Shown one piece after another: positions 7,577-17,240 of a DNA stretch of 64,000 nt (the stretch's first letter is position 1; each line of letters begins with the position of its first letter). Source of the DNA: Niveibacterium sp. 24ML (GTDB lineage: Bacteria > Pseudomonadota > Gammaproteobacteria > Burkholderiales > Rhodocyclaceae); contig NZ_JAPFHA010000013.1 in the NCBI RefSeq assembly GCF_026586805.1, positions 1-64,000 of the forward strand, in the 5' to 3' direction. The notes under the pieces were generated by a model. It was not told where the DNA came from. It did no database searches and was given only the letters and a program-made list of their open reading frames with translations. The position numbers were made by a program, and so were the translations under genes.

Positions 7577-9649
7577 ATGCCCGCCGCCAAGTCAAAGCAG
7601 CCGGAAACCATCGGCTTCACCACACTGCCCAAGCCGCTCGCGAGCCGGTTGAACAAGCTCGGCCTCTTCCGCGAGGCGGATCTGGTCTTGCACCTGCCGC
7701 TGCGCTACGAGGACGAAACCCGGGTTGATCCGATTGCCGGCGCACCGCTGGGCGTGGCGGCGCAGGTAGAGGGCGTGGTGCAGCACTGCGAGATCAGTTT
7801 TCGTCCGCGCCGGCAGCTGGTGGCCCGCATCGCCGACGATACCGGCGAACTCACGCTGCGCTTTCTGAACTTCTACCCCAGCCAGCAGAAACAGCTGACC
7901 GAAGGCACGCGGGTGCGGGTGTTCGGTGAAATCCGCGGCGGCTTTTTCGGTGACGAAATGGTGCACCCGCGGGTGAAGGTGGTGAGTGAGGGCGAAGCCC
8001 TGCCCGCCGCGCTGACGCCCGTCTACCCCGCAACCGCCGGGCTTGCCCAGAGCGCGATGCGCAAGCTGATCGACCGTGCGATGAAGCAGGTTTCGCTCGC
8101 CGATCTCCTGCCCGAAGCACTGCGCAAATCGCTGCGCCTGCCGGAGTTCGAGCGTTCGGTGCGCGCCTTGCACCACCCGCAGCCCGGTATGTCGATGAGC
8201 GCGCTGGAAGACCGCACTCACCCCGCCTGGCGACGCATCAAGTTCGAGGAATTGCTGGCGCAGCAGCTCTCGCTGCGCAAGGCCTACGCGGCGCGGCGTG
8301 CGCGGCGTGCGCCGGTGCTGCGCGGCGACGGGCGCTACAGCGGTGCTTTGCTCGAAAGCCTGCCGTTTGCTCTCACTGGCGCGCAGCAGCGTGCGGTGGA
8401 CGAGATCGGGCGCGATCTTTCGACGCCGCATCCGATGCAGCGTTTGCTGCAAGGTGATGTGGGTTCCGGCAAGACCATCGTGGCCGCGCTGGCGATGCTG
8501 CAAGCGGCGGAAGCCGGCTGGCAGGCGGCGCTGATGGCGCCGACCGAGATCCTTGCCGAACAGCACTTCCGCAAGCTCGAAGCCTGGCTCGCGCCGCTCG
8601 GTATCAAGGTCGCGTGGCTCGCGGGCAGCCAGAAGAAGAAGGCGCGCGAGGCGGCGCTGGCGATGCTGGCGTCCGGTGAAGCCCTGCTGGCGGTCGGCAC
8701 GCATGCGCTGATCGAAGACCCGGTCGCGTTCCCGAAGCTCGGGCTCGCGGTGGTCGACGAGCAACACCGCTTCGGCGTGCGCCAGCGCCTTGCGCTGCGC
8801 GAGAAGTACGAGGGTTCCGACGCCCCGTTGCCACACATGCTGATGATGAGTGCGACGCCGATCCCCCGCACGCTGGCGATGAGCTTCTACGCCGACCTCG
8901 ATGTGTCGGTGCTCGACGAGCTGCCGCCCGGCCGCACACCGATCGTCACCAAGCTTGTGGCCGATGCACGGCGCGACGAAGTGATCGCGCGGGTGCGCGA
9001 TGCCTGCCGCGAGGGGCGTCAGGCTTACTGGGTCTGCCCGCTGATCGAAGAGAGCGAAGCGCTGCAATTGCAAACCGCGGTGGAAACGCACGAGCGCCTG
9101 CTTGCCGAGCTGCCCGACCTGAAAGTCGGCTTGGTGCACGGACGCCTGAAGGCGGACGAGAAGGCCGCCGTGATGGGCGGCTTTGTCGCGAACGAGATCC
9201 AGGTGCTGGTCGCGACGACGGTGATCGAGGTGGGCGTTGATGTGCCCAACGCGAGCCTGATGGTGATTGAGCACGCCGAGCGTTTCGGGCTCGCGCAGCT
9301 GCACCAGTTGCGTGGCCGCGTCGGGCGCGGCGCCGCTGCGTCGGCCTGCATCCTGATCTACAGCCAGCCGTTGTCTCAGACCGGGCGTGCGCGCTTGAAG
9401 GTCATCTACGAACACACCGATGGCTTCGCGATTGCGCAAGAGGATCTTCGCCTGCGCGGCCCCGGTGAATTCATCGGCGCACGGCAAAGCGGCAGCGCCT
9501 TGCTGCGGTACGCCGATCTGGATGCCGATGGCGACCTGGTCGAGGCCGCCCGCCGCGCGGCGGAAGAACTGCTCGCGCGCCAGCCCGCGGCGGCGGCAGC
9601 CATTCTTGAACGCTGGCACGGCGGCCGCAGCGAATACTTGAAAGCGTGA
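7577..9649 (+). CDS. recG: ATP-dependent DNA helicase RecG
   Basis: A 690-aa superfamily 2 helicase that remodels stalled replication forks and branched recombination intermediates. The N-terminal wedge/OB region (residues about 40-150) precedes the helicase core with Walker A GDVGSGKT (Lys299), the DEQHRFGVRQR Walker B/motif II, MSATPIPRTLAM, and the C-terminal LHQLRGRVGRG. Length agrees with the family. I use the ATG at 7577 because homology begins there; the same frame extends upstream without family character. Confidence 0.97.
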   Translation: MPAAKSKQPETIGFTTLPKPLASRLNKLGLFREADLVLHLPLRYEDETRVDPIAGAPLGVAAQVEGVVQHCEISFRPRRQLVARIADDTGELTLRFLNFYPSQQKQLTEGTRVRVFGEIRGGFFGDEMVHPRVKVVSEGEALPAALTPVYPATAGLAQSAMRKLIDRAMKQVSLADLLPEALRKSLRLPEFERSVRALHHPQPGMSMSALEDRTHPAWRRIKFEELLAQQLSLRKAYAARRARRAPVLRGDGRYSGALLESLPFALTGAQQRAVDEIGRDLSTPHPMQRLLQGDVGSGKTIVAALAMLQAAEAGWQAALMAPTEILAEQHFRKLEAWLAPLGIKVAWLAGSQKKKAREAALAMLASGEALLAVGTHALIEDPVAFPKLGLAVVDEQHRFGVRQRLALREKYEGSDAPLPHMLMMSATPIPRTLAMSFYADLDVSVLDELPPGRTPIVTKLVADARRDEVIARVRDACREGRQAYWVCPLIEESEALQLQTAVETHERLLAELPDLKVGLVHGRLKADEKAAVMGGFVANEIQVLVATTVIEVGVDVPNASLMVIEHAERFGLAQLHQLRGRVGRGAAASACILIYSQPLSQTGRARLKVIYEHTDGFAIAQEDLRLRGPGEFIGARQSGSALLRYADLDADGDLVEAARRAAEELLARQPAAAAAILERWHGGRSEYLKA

Positions 9650-9662
9650 AGGAGCAAGACCT

Positions 9663-10142
9663 ATGCATCCCAACGAAGCCTTGATCCACCGTTTTTATGA
9701 AGCGCTGATGCGCAAGGATGGCGCCGCCATGGCCGCGTGCTATGCGCCCGACGGCGAATTCTGCGACCCGGCATTCGGGCTGCTGACCGCGGCAGAAGCG
9801 GGCGCGATGTGGCGCATGCTGACCGCGCGCGCCCGGGATCTGAGCGTGGCCCTGAGCGCGGTGAGTGCGGATGCCGAACAAGGTTCGGCTCATTGGGACG
9901 CCACCTACACCTTCAGCAAGACCGGGCGCATCGTGCGTAATCGCATCGATGCACGATTTCGCTTTCGCGACGGCTTGATCCTCAGTCATGTTGATCGCTT
10001 CAGCCTGTGGCGATGGGCGGCGATGGCAATGGGGCCGGTCGGTGCAGTGCTGGGCTGGACGCCGCCGCTGCGCAAGGCCATCCGCCGCCAGAGCCGCGCG
10101 GCGCTGGATGCCTGGATCAAGCGCGAACGTGACGCTGACTGA
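9663..10142 (+). CDS. NTF2-like (SnoaL-type) protein
   Basis: A 159-aa protein that begins HPNEALIHRFYEALMRKDGA and contains MAACYAPDGEF and GRIVRNRIDARFRFRDG, the pattern of the nuclear-transport-factor-2 fold used by SnoaL-like proteins. The fold serves as a cyclase, isomerase or binding pocket in different families, so the substrate cannot be predicted. It follows recG by 13 bp with its own aagga site. The TetR pseudogene just downstream may once have regulated a neighbour. Confidence 0.75.
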   Translation: MHPNEALIHRFYEALMRKDGAAMAACYAPDGEFCDPAFGLLTAAEAGAMWRMLTARARDLSVALSAVSADAEQGSAHWDATYTFSKTGRIVRNRIDARFRFRDGLILSHVDRFSLWRWAAMAMGPVGAVLGWTPPLRKAIRRQSRAALDAWIKRERDAD

Positions 10143-10170
10143 GTGACTGAGCTCCATTGCCTACCCGCTC

Positions 10171-10809
10171 ATGACGAACGGTGCCATCTCGCCACGCCAA
10201 ACCCTGTCTGAGCAAGCCTGGCCATCACGGCGCCGGGGGGCTCTCGCCGCTGCCGAGCGCTTCAGCGGGCAGGGCGAGACCGTGCTGTCTTCGGCAGCCA
10301 TCGGCACGGATGCGGGCCTGGCGAAGAGCGCGGTCTAGCTCTACTTTTGAACCAAGGAAGCGCTATTTCTTGGCGTGCTTGAAAGTGCGACGTGATGGCT
10401 TGATCCATACGGTGACGGACGTGTCGCAGGTAGCACGCGAAGCCGTCCGGCCCCGCTTCATCGCGGCCTACCTTGACGAATTGCGCGCACATTCCGGGCG
10501 CCTGCGCCTTGCGGCGATTCGCAATACCGTGATTGAGCGCAACCTCGCGGTCGAAGTGGGGCCGCCTGTGAGCGCCCACTGGCGCGAATGCTCTCTGAAG
10601 TGAGCAGAGCTGCTGCCGGCGCGTGCGGGATCAGCCAGGCGCAAGGCATAAGGCGCCTGACCCAGACCTACGCGATGACGATCGGTCTGTGGCAAATGCT
10701 TGACTGGCCCCCCGCGCTGGCGGCATTGCTGCAACAGCCGGAGTTTTCGCTGCTGCGGGCCGACTTTGAGACGGAGCTGCGTGACGCGCTTGAACGCTTG
10801 TGGGCATAA
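10171..10809 (+). pseudogene. Decayed TetR/AcrR-family transcriptional regulator
   Basis: Read across frames, the region reconstructs a complete TetR-type protein of about 213 codons. From the ATG at 10171 comes the helix-turn-helix: LAAAERFSGQGETVLSSAA, then IGTDAGLAKSAV, a TAG stop at 10336, LYF, a TGA stop at 10348, then TKEALFLGVLESAT and another TGA at 10393. The middle continues in a second frame (RLAAIRNTVIERNLAVEVG). The ligand-domain C-terminus is in a third frame (TYAMTIGLWQMLDWPP, LLRADFETELRDALERLW). At least three in-frame stops and two frameshifts make it non-functional. Short ORFs over the region are fragments of it. Confidence 0.85.
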
Positions 10810-10881
10810 GCGGGCCGAGCGAGGCTGGCAGGGCTTTGGTACGATTGTTGAACAATAACCCCCCTGAGTGGATTTCACCCG

Positions 10882-11787
10882 ATGCTGGACCAAGAACCAG
10901 AACTGATCACCTTGCAGGCCGGCGCGTGCTCGGCCGTGATTGCACCTGCGATCGGCGGGCGCTTGTTCGCCTGCACGGCGGAAGTCGACGGTCAGGTGCG
11001 TGACCTCATCCTGCCGGTGCCGCGCGACCAGCCCTTGGCAAAAGCCATTGCAAATGCCGGCTGCTACCCGCTGGTGCCGTTTTCAAACCGCATCGAGAAC
11101 GCACGCTTCGAGCACCAAGGTCGTAGCGTTGCGCTGACGGCGCACCCGCTGGGCGCGCCGCACGCCATTCATGGCATCGGCTGGGTGAAGCCCTGGTCGG
11201 TGGTTGAATGTAACGGCCGTGCGGCCAGCTTGCGCATCGACCACGAGGCGGACGCGTGGCCGTGGTCGTTCTCGGCAGAGCAAACGTTTTCACTCGATTC
11301 CGGCGGGCTCACGGTATCAATGCTGGTGACCAACCGCAGTGATTCCGCGATGCCGTGCGGCATGGGTTTTCATCCCTATTTTCCGTGTCCGGCGGGCACC
11401 CGCCTGCGCGCCCGCGTGCGCGATCATTGGCTGCTGCGGCCCGATTGCATTCCGTGCGGCAATGAGCGAGCGCTCGGGCGTTTTCCCTTCGACGGGACGA
11501 CGCCCTTGCGAAGCGGGCTCGACGATGGCTTCTCGGGCTGGGATCGCCGCGCCCGTCTGGACTATGCCGACTACTCGATCGAGCTGACCGCAACGCCTGG
11601 GCTCGACCGCCTGGTTGTCTACTCGCCCACACATCTGCCGTTGGTGTGCGTTGAGCCAGTCAGCCACATCACCAACGCGATGAACCTTGAGGCGGTGGCG
11701 CGACGGCAAGCGGGGTGGCGGGTGATCGAGCCCGGTGCATCGTGGCTGGAATCCATGCATCTGGCGGGCAAATCCGCGCGCGCCTAG
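10882..11787 (+). CDS. Aldose 1-epimerase (GalM-like)
   Basis: A 301-aa protein of the galactose mutarotase superfamily, which interconverts alpha and beta anomers of aldoses. Visible hallmarks are LVPFSNRI (residues about 67-74), HGIGW with the catalytic-region His, MGFHPYF, and CVEPVSHITNAMN near the C-terminus carrying the expected catalytic-region Glu. It lacks a signal peptide, so it is cytoplasmic. It is not next to galE (about 3 kb away) but may serve the same hexose metabolism. The exact sugar is not predictable. Confidence 0.85.
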   Translation: MLDQEPELITLQAGACSAVIAPAIGGRLFACTAEVDGQVRDLILPVPRDQPLAKAIANAGCYPLVPFSNRIENARFEHQGRSVALTAHPLGAPHAIHGIGWVKPWSVVECNGRAASLRIDHEADAWPWSFSAEQTFSLDSGGLTVSMLVTNRSDSAMPCGMGFHPYFPCPAGTRLRARVRDHWLLRPDCIPCGNERALGRFPFDGTTPLRSGLDDGFSGWDRRARLDYADYSIELTATPGLDRLVVYSPTHLPLVCVEPVSHITNAMNLEAVARRQAGWRVIEPGASWLESMHLAGKSARA

Positions 11788-11861
11788 CTGCACTGCAGCA
11801 ACTGAACCGGAAAATGGCTGTGGTATAAGCGCGGGATCCCCCGAGTTATGTGAGCGCCACG

Positions 11862-14111
11862 ATGAAACGCCTGTTTGCTGCAACGGCGCTGGCCGCGTTG
11901 TCTTTCAGTGCCGTGCTTGAAGCTGCCCCCGCTGCGGGGCCGACCAACCCTTCGGCGCAAGCGCCACGCCCCAGGATTGGCCTGGTGCTGGGCGGCGGCG
12001 GCGCGCGCGGGCTTGCGCATGTTGGCGTACTTGAACAGCTTGAGCGCCTGCGGGTGCCGATTGACTGCATCGCAGGGACCAGCGCCGGCGCGCTGATCGG
12101 CGGGATCTACGCGTCGGGCATGCCGCTTCCCGAAATGCGCAAGCGGCTCGAAGAAGCCAACTGGGACAAGCTGATCGGCGGTACGCCCGATCGAGCCAAT
12201 CTGCCCTATCTGCGCAAGAAGGACGACTACCAGAACCTGGCTGCGGTGACTTTCGGGGTGGACTCAAGCGGCTTCAAGGTGCCCCGCGCGGTGGTTGGTT
12301 CGCAGCTGATTGATCGTTTCTTGCGCGAAATGACGCGCGACATCCATCGCGACTCCTTCAAGGATCTTGCGATTCCCTTTGAAGCGGTGGCGACCGATCT
12401 GGTGTCGGGCGACATGAAAGTTTTTGAAGGGGGCGACCTTGCGATTGCCCTGCGCGCCAGCATGGCGGTGCCGGGGGTGTTCGACGTGGTTGAAGATGAC
12501 GGTGGCCGCCTGCTGGTCGACGGCATGTTCGTGCGCAATCTGCCGGTAGAAAACCTCAAGACGCCCCAGCCCAAGGGCTGTGGGGCCGATGTGCTGATCG
12601 TCGTCGACGTTGGCACCCCTACGCTCAAGAAGGATGAGATCGTCACCTTCCTTGACGTGGCTGCGCAGGCGATGAACGTGGCGACCGGGCGCAACGTGAT
12701 CGAGCAGCGCAAGCTGCTTGGCCCGCAAGACATCCTCATCGAGCCCGACCTCACCGGGTATTCGCCAGCGAGCTTTTCGGATGTGCGAGAAATCATCAAG
12801 CGTGGCCGTACCTATACCGAAGAGAACGAGCAGCGGCTCGGGCAACTGGGCGTGAGTGAAGATCAATACGTTGCCTGGCTCGCCAACGTCATTGCGCGCG
12901 CTGGCGATGTCACGAAACCCTATGATCGCCTGCTCGTTACCGAGACGCGTTTTGTGCCCCAGGACAGGGTGCAGGAGGTCATCACCGGCAAGGTGCCGCC
13001 CGCCACGCAGGCGCAGTTGCTCGAACGCTTCGATACGCTGTTCGATACCGGCGACTTCGACAGCATCAACTACCGCCTGAGTTCGGACAATGGCCAGCGG
13101 ATTGCGACGATCGCCCCGATCGAACGCGCGGTGGGCCCCAACTACCTGCGTTTTGGCCTCGATTTCAAGCTCGACACCTATCGCACTGCCGAGATCGGCT
13201 TTCTGATTAACTACCAGATGACCTGGCTGAACCGCTGGGGCGCGCAATGGCGCAACGATCTGAGATTGGGCGCTGACAGCTCGTTCCGCACCGAGTTTTA
13301 CCAGCCCCTGTGGGGCTCGCGCGCCTTCATGGTAGTGGGCGCCTCACTGATGGATTCACGGTTGCCGCTCTTTACCGAAGACGGCGACCGCCTGTTCGAG
13401 TTCGGGATCGGGCAGACCCGCCTGGAGGCGGGCATGGGGTATTCGCTCGGGCGATATGGTGAAGCACGCCTTTCCGGGTACATGGGGCGCATTGAGGCCG
13501 ATTTGATCACCGGCGGTTTTGGTTTCTCGAGCGCCACAAAATCCAATTTGCGCGCGCTGAATACGTCGGTCGTGATCGATCAGCTCGACAATCCAAAATG
13601 GCCTCGAAACGGGTATTTCTTCCGGGGTGAATATAGTCTGGCCAAGTTTGACTCATCCGAAAAGCTGGCAAACCTGATTGAGGTCGATGGCGACTTGGTC
13701 GGCACTTTGGGGACATTCACTTCGCGCGCGACTTTGCGTCTGCGTGGATCAATTGAGCAGGAGCTGAGCGAGGTACCTACCCTCAACACGCTTGGCGGCT
13801 TTTTGCAGCTCTCCGGGCTGCAAACCGATCAGCTGACCGGCGCGAGTACCGGCCTCGGGCGGATCATGCTCTACAAGCAGATCGGCTCCTTGTTGCCGCA
13901 GTTGGGTTCGGGTACTTACATCGGCGGGTCGGTGGAGGGGGGCAAGGTCTGGAGCCAGCTGATCGACGGCAGAGACTCGCGACTCATCCCCGCTGGCTCA
14001 CTCTACTTCGGTGTGGATACCTTGCTGGGCCCGCTCTACTTGGGCGTCGGCTACGCCGACCGCAACGGCGGCCAGTGGGCGGGGTATATGTACCTGGGTT
14101 ACGTCAACTGA
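11862..14111 (+). CDS. Patatin-like phospholipase fused to outer-membrane beta-barrel (type Vd secretion type)
   Basis: A 749-aa protein: a signal peptide (MKRLFAATALAALSFSAVLE), a patatin domain (about residues 30-320) and a C-terminal POTRA/16-strand barrel of the Omp85/BamA type. The patatin part has the oxyanion motif LGGGGARG, the nucleophile Ser74 in GTSAG, and Asp220 in LVDGMF, so the Ser/Asp dyad is intact. Alternating hydrophobic strands fill the C-terminal half and the chain ends YMYLGYVN, typical of an outer-membrane protein. The arrangement is that of PlpD of Pseudomonas aeruginosa, a lipase autotransporter. I prefer the ATG at 11862 over upstream in-frame GTG because the signal peptide starts there. 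Confidence 0.9.
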   Translation: MKRLFAATALAALSFSAVLEAAPAAGPTNPSAQAPRPRIGLVLGGGGARGLAHVGVLEQLERLRVPIDCIAGTSAGALIGGIYASGMPLPEMRKRLEEANWDKLIGGTPDRANLPYLRKKDDYQNLAAVTFGVDSSGFKVPRAVVGSQLIDRFLREMTRDIHRDSFKDLAIPFEAVATDLVSGDMKVFEGGDLAIALRASMAVPGVFDVVEDDGGRLLVDGMFVRNLPVENLKTPQPKGCGADVLIVVDVGTPTLKKDEIVTFLDVAAQAMNVATGRNVIEQRKLLGPQDILIEPDLTGYSPASFSDVREIIKRGRTYTEENEQRLGQLGVSEDQYVAWLANVIARAGDVTKPYDRLLVTETRFVPQDRVQEVITGKVPPATQAQLLERFDTLFDTGDFDSINYRLSSDNGQRIATIAPIERAVGPNYLRFGLDFKLDTYRTAEIGFLINYQMTWLNRWGAQWRNDLRLGADSSFRTEFYQPLWGSRAFMVVGASLMDSRLPLFTEDGDRLFEFGIGQTRLEAGMGYSLGRYGEARLSGYMGRIEADLITGGFGFSSATKSNLRALNTSVVIDQLDNPKWPRNGYFFRGEYSLAKFDSSEKLANLIEVDGDLVGTLGTFTSRATLRLRGSIEQELSEVPTLNTLGGFLQLSGLQTDQLTGASTGLGRIMLYKQIGSLLPQLGSGTYIGGSVEGGKVWSQLIDGRDSRLIPAGSLYFGVDTLLGPLYLGVGYADRNGGQWAGYMYLGYVN

Positions 14112-14295
14112 GTTTGGCGAGAGCACGCTGCCGGCACTAAGCCGCAGCGTTTGGGCCCGAAGCGTGGGGCGTCAGGGCGACGTGTTGTGGCGTCGCGCGA
14201 TGCGCGCGCGGACCACCGTCGGGCGCACCCGAAGCCTTCTCGTCGATGCGAATCACGCGTTTGAAGGGGGCCGTCGTCCACTGACGACGCTTGCG

Positions 14296-14478
14296 TCACG
14301 CGATCCAGCTGACGCCGGCGTCTTCGCCGTCTTCGTCATCAAACGGGTCCGCCAGTTCGTGCTCGTGCAGTTCTGCTGCGCGCATCGCCTGCATCAGGTC
14401 GTGGTCGCTCACCCGCAGCAGCGGCCCGGGGGCCTTGTCGGCGGAAAACAGGAAGGGGCGGGGGTTGGGCGTCATCAT
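14296..14478 (-). CDS. Possible small acidic protein
   Basis: A 60-aa ORF with an acidic second half (HEHELADPFDDEDGEDAGVS). A gaggt sequence lies 8 bases before the ATG at 14476-14478. Composition looks protein-like, and it is the only plausible gene in the 556 bp between the patatin gene and galE. I do not recognise a family. In the flanks (14112-14295 and 14479-14667) I see no other gene, only a short palindrome CGTCGTCCACTGACGACG near 14271. Confidence 0.45.
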   Translation of the reverse strand: MMTPNPRPFLFSADKAPGPLLRVSDHDLMQAMRAAELHEHELADPFDDEDGEDAGVSWIA

Positions 14479-14667
14479 CTCGTGACCTCGATTCGCTAGT
14501 GTCGCGGGGCCAAGCTACGCCGACCATGTTGCAGGCATGTTTCATGCTCGCCTTGGCACGAAATGCTGCGTGGCTTGATCGAGCGAAACCCGCGGCCGTG
14601 AAGCATCTCCTCCCGATTGGCCGTGAAATCCATGACAATGGGAAGTTGCGCAAAAGAAGGGTACGAC

Positions 14668-15705
14668 ATGATTTTTGTGACAGGCGGAGCCGGGTACATC
14701 GGTTCGCACACCTGCGTTGAACTGCTCCAGGCGGGCTTCGACGTCACGGTTTACGACAACTTCTGCAATAGCCACCCCGAGGCGCTCGCCCGCGTCGAGC
14801 GGATCACCGGCAAGTCTGTCCGGCTGGTGCGCGGCGACATCCGCGATCGCGCCGCGCTTGCCACGGCCTTGCGCGAGTCGGGTGCCGATGCGGTCGTGCA
14901 TTTCGCAGGGCTCAAGGCGGTGGGCGAGTCGGTCGAAAAGCCGCTTTCCTACTACGACAACAACGTTGTCGGAACCGTGCGCCTGCTTGAGGCGATGGCC
15001 GAGTGCGGCGTGAAGTCGCTGGTCTTCAGTTCATCGGCCACCGTGTATGGCGATCCCCAGCGTTTGCCGCTGACGGAAGATCACCCGCTGTCGGCCACCA
15101 ATCCCTACGGGCGCACCAAGCTGGTGATCGAAGAGATGCTGCGTGACCTCGAACGCAGCGATCCGTCCTGGCGCATTGCCACCCTCAGATACTTCAATCC
15201 GGTCGGCGCGCACGCGAGCGGCCTGATCGGGGAAGACCCGCAAGGGATACCGAACAACCTGATGCCGTTTGTTGCGCAGGTGGCGATTGGCCGCCGCGAG
15301 TTCCTCAACGTGTGGGGGCAGGACTACCCGACCCCGGATGGCACTGGCGTGCGCGACTACATCCATGTTGTGGATCTTGCCCTGGGGCACCTGTGTGCGC
15401 TGGAACGCCTGCGGCGGCAGGAAGGTTGCTTTGCGGTGAACCTTGGAACCGGCGTTGGCTACAGCGTGCTCGATATGGTGGCCGCATTCGAACGTGGCAG
15501 TGGGCGCCCGGTACCGTATCGCATCGCACCGCGCCGCGCCGGCGATATCGCCGCTTGCTATGCCGATCCGGCGATGGCGGCTGAGTTGCTGGGATGGCGT
15601 GCGGGCCGCGATCTGGATGCCATGTGCGCCGACACTTGGCGCTGGCAACAACAGAATCCCAATGGTTATGCCTTGCCCAGCGTTGGCATCGCATCCCCCT
15701 CCTAA
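14668..15705 (+). CDS. galE: UDP-glucose 4-epimerase
   Basis: A 345-aa short-chain dehydrogenase-type epimerase that interconverts UDP-glucose and UDP-galactose. Motifs are [15 protein letters not shown] for NAD binding, [20 protein letters not shown], the catalytic NPYGRTK (YxxxK), and [14 protein letters not shown]. The ATG at 14668 is preceded by gaagg at 7 bases and starts directly with the nucleotide-binding strand. manC follows 14 bp downstream, so the two form a sugar-nucleotide supply pair, probably for the surface polysaccharide implied by the prs locus. Confidence 0.96.
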   Translation: MIFVTGGAGYIGSHTCVELLQAGFDVTVYDNFCNSHPEALARVERITGKSVRLVRGDIRDRAALATALRESGADAVVHFAGLKAVGESVEKPLSYYDNNVVGTVRLLEAMAECGVKSLVFSSSATVYGDPQRLPLTEDHPLSATNPYGRTKLVIEEMLRDLERSDPSWRIATLRYFNPVGAHASGLIGEDPQGIPNNLMPFVAQVAIGRREFLNVWGQDYPTPDGTGVRDYIHVVDLALGHLCALERLRRQEGCFAVNLGTGVGYSVLDMVAAFERGSGRPVPYRIAPRRAGDIAACYADPAMAAELLGWRAGRDLDAMCADTWRWQQQNPNGYALPSVGIASPS

Positions 15706-15719
15706 GGAAGTGTGAAACT

Positions 15720-17156
15720 ATGAACATTCAGTCTGTGATTCTTTCCGGTGGCTCTGGCACCCGCCTTTGGCCGGCCTCGCGCGAGCAGTATCCGAAGCAG
15801 CTGCTGGCCCTGACCGGCACGGATTCGCTGTTGCAGGCAACGGCGCGCCGCCTAGACGGTTTTGCCGGTGCCGTCCTGGCTGACACGATCGTGGTGAGTA
15901 ACGAGGAATACCGCTTCGTCATTGCCGAGCAACTGCGGCAGATGGGCAAGCGAGGCCGGATCGTGCTCGAGCCGGCCGGGCGCAACACGGCGCCGGCCTT
16001 GACGCTGGCGGCACTGCTGGCGAGCGTGGACGGTGCGGATCCGGTTTTGCTGGTGATGCCCGCGGACCACGTCATTCCGAACCTGGCTGCCTTCCAGGGG
16101 GCGATCGCCGAAGGCGCGGCGCACGCTGAGGCGGGTGCGTTTGTGACCTTTGGCATCGTGCCCGATCGCGCGGAGACGGGCTACGGCTACATCCGTTCCG
16201 GGGCTGCGATTGAAGACGGCAAGAGTGCGCGCGCACTCGACGCGTTCGTCGAGAAGCCCGATGCCGCGACCGCGGCCGAGTATGTCGCAAGCGGCCGCTA
16301 TCTCTGGAACAGTGGCATCTTCATGATGAAGGCCTCGCGCTGGCTCGCGGCAATCGACCGTTTCAATCCGGCCATGGCGCAGGCTTGCCGGAGCGCGATG
16401 GATCAGGCGACCAATGATGCCGATTTTGTTCGTGCGGACAAGGCGGCCTTCTTGGCCTGCCCGTCTGACTCGATTGACTATGCGGTGATGGAGAAACTGC
16501 CGACTGCCGCCGAACTCGGTCGTGGCGTGGTGGTTCCCCTGTCGGCGGGTTGGTCCGATGTGGGTGCCTGGGATGCGCTGTGGGAAGTCAGCGACAAGGA
16601 TGCGGCCGGTAACGTTGGCCGCGGCGATGTGATGTTCGAGTCGACCGAAGGCACTATGGTCATGGCTGAGTCCCGTCTTGTCGCTGCGATTGGCCTCAAG
16701 GACATGGTGGTGGTTGAGACGCCCGATGCGGTGATGGTGGCGCACAAATCCAACACGCAAGACGTGAAGAAGATTGTTGCGCGCCTGAAGGCCGAAGGGC
16801 GTTCGCAGGCAACCAGCCATCGCAAGGTGTTCCGGCCTTGGGGCTGGTATGACTCGATCGACTCGGGTGATCGTTTCCAGGTCAAGCGGATCGTTGTGAA
16901 TCCGGGCGCGAAGCTCTCATTGCAGATGCATCATCACCGTGCCGAGCATTGGATCGTGGTGCGCGGCACAGCGGAAGTGACCAACGGCGACAAGGTCTTC
17001 CTGCTTTCCGAGAACGAGTCCACCTACATCCCCTTGGGCCACACCCATCGCCTGGCCAATCCGGGCAAGGTGCCGCTCGAGATCATCGAGGTGCAGTCGG
17101 GATCCTATCTGGGAGAGGACGATATCGTTCGCTTCGAGGACATCTACTCGCGCTGA
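15720..17156 (+). CDS. manC: Mannose-1-phosphate guanylyltransferase / mannose-6-phosphate isomerase
   Basis: A 478-aa bifunctional type II enzyme making GDP-mannose. The N-terminal nucleotidyltransferase has SGGSGTRLWPASREQYPKQ and the signature FVEKPDAATAAEY. The C-terminal cupin carries the isomerase part with HHHRAEHWIVVRGTAEVT and ENESTYIPLGHTHRL. The ATG is preceded by aaggaag. GDP-mannose feeds exopolysaccharide and O-antigen synthesis; no mannosyltransferase is in the window. Names manC, algA, cpsB and xanB are used for such proteins. Confidence 0.94.
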   Translation: MNIQSVILSGGSGTRLWPASREQYPKQLLALTGTDSLLQATARRLDGFAGAVLADTIVVSNEEYRFVIAEQLRQMGKRGRIVLEPAGRNTAPALTLAALLASVDGADPVLLVMPADHVIPNLAAFQGAIAEGAAHAEAGAFVTFGIVPDRAETGYGYIRSGAAIEDGKSARALDAFVEKPDAATAAEYVASGRYLWNSGIFMMKASRWLAAIDRFNPAMAQACRSAMDQATNDADFVRADKAAFLACPSDSIDYAVMEKLPTAAELGRGVVVPLSAGWSDVGAWDALWEVSDKDAAGNVGRGDVMFESTEGTMVMAESRLVAAIGLKDMVVVETPDAVMVAHKSNTQDVKKIVARLKAEGRSQATSHRKVFRPWGWYDSIDSGDRFQVKRIVVNPGAKLSLQMHHHRAEHWIVVRGTAEVTNGDKVFLLSENESTYIPLGHTHRLANPGKVPLEIIEVQSGSYLGEDDIVRFEDIYSR

Positions 17157-17196
17157 GCGCACGCCTTCGCCCTGGGTTTCATGGGGCGCAAATGAC

Positions 17197-17220
17197 AAAG
17201 GGCCGCGAATGCGGCCCTTT
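17197..17220. terminator. Two-way terminator between manC and secF
   Basis: A perfect 10-bp stem, AAAGGGCCGC at 17197-17206 and GCGGCCCTTT at 17211-17220, with a GAAT loop. The A-run and T-run at the stem base give U-tracts in both directions, which fits the convergent genes on either side. Confidence 0.85.
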
Positions 17221-17240
17221 GTTGTTGAAGCGCAGCGGCT

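Noticed and set aside
7592-9673. A 693-codon open frame antisense to recG
   Set aside because: Same reasoning: composition is that of an antisense shadow and recG itself is unambiguous.
10181-10603. A 140-codon 'hypothetical protein' and a 73-codon one at 10588-10809
   Set aside because: Both are fragments of the TetR pseudogene; the first half of the longer one is a wrong-frame reading of the helix-turn-helix region.
14568-14590. TTGGCACGAAATGCTGCG-like sequence upstream of galE as a sigma-54 promoter
   Set aside because: The -24 box is perfect but the spacing to the -12 GC is one base too long, which sigma-54 does not usually tolerate.
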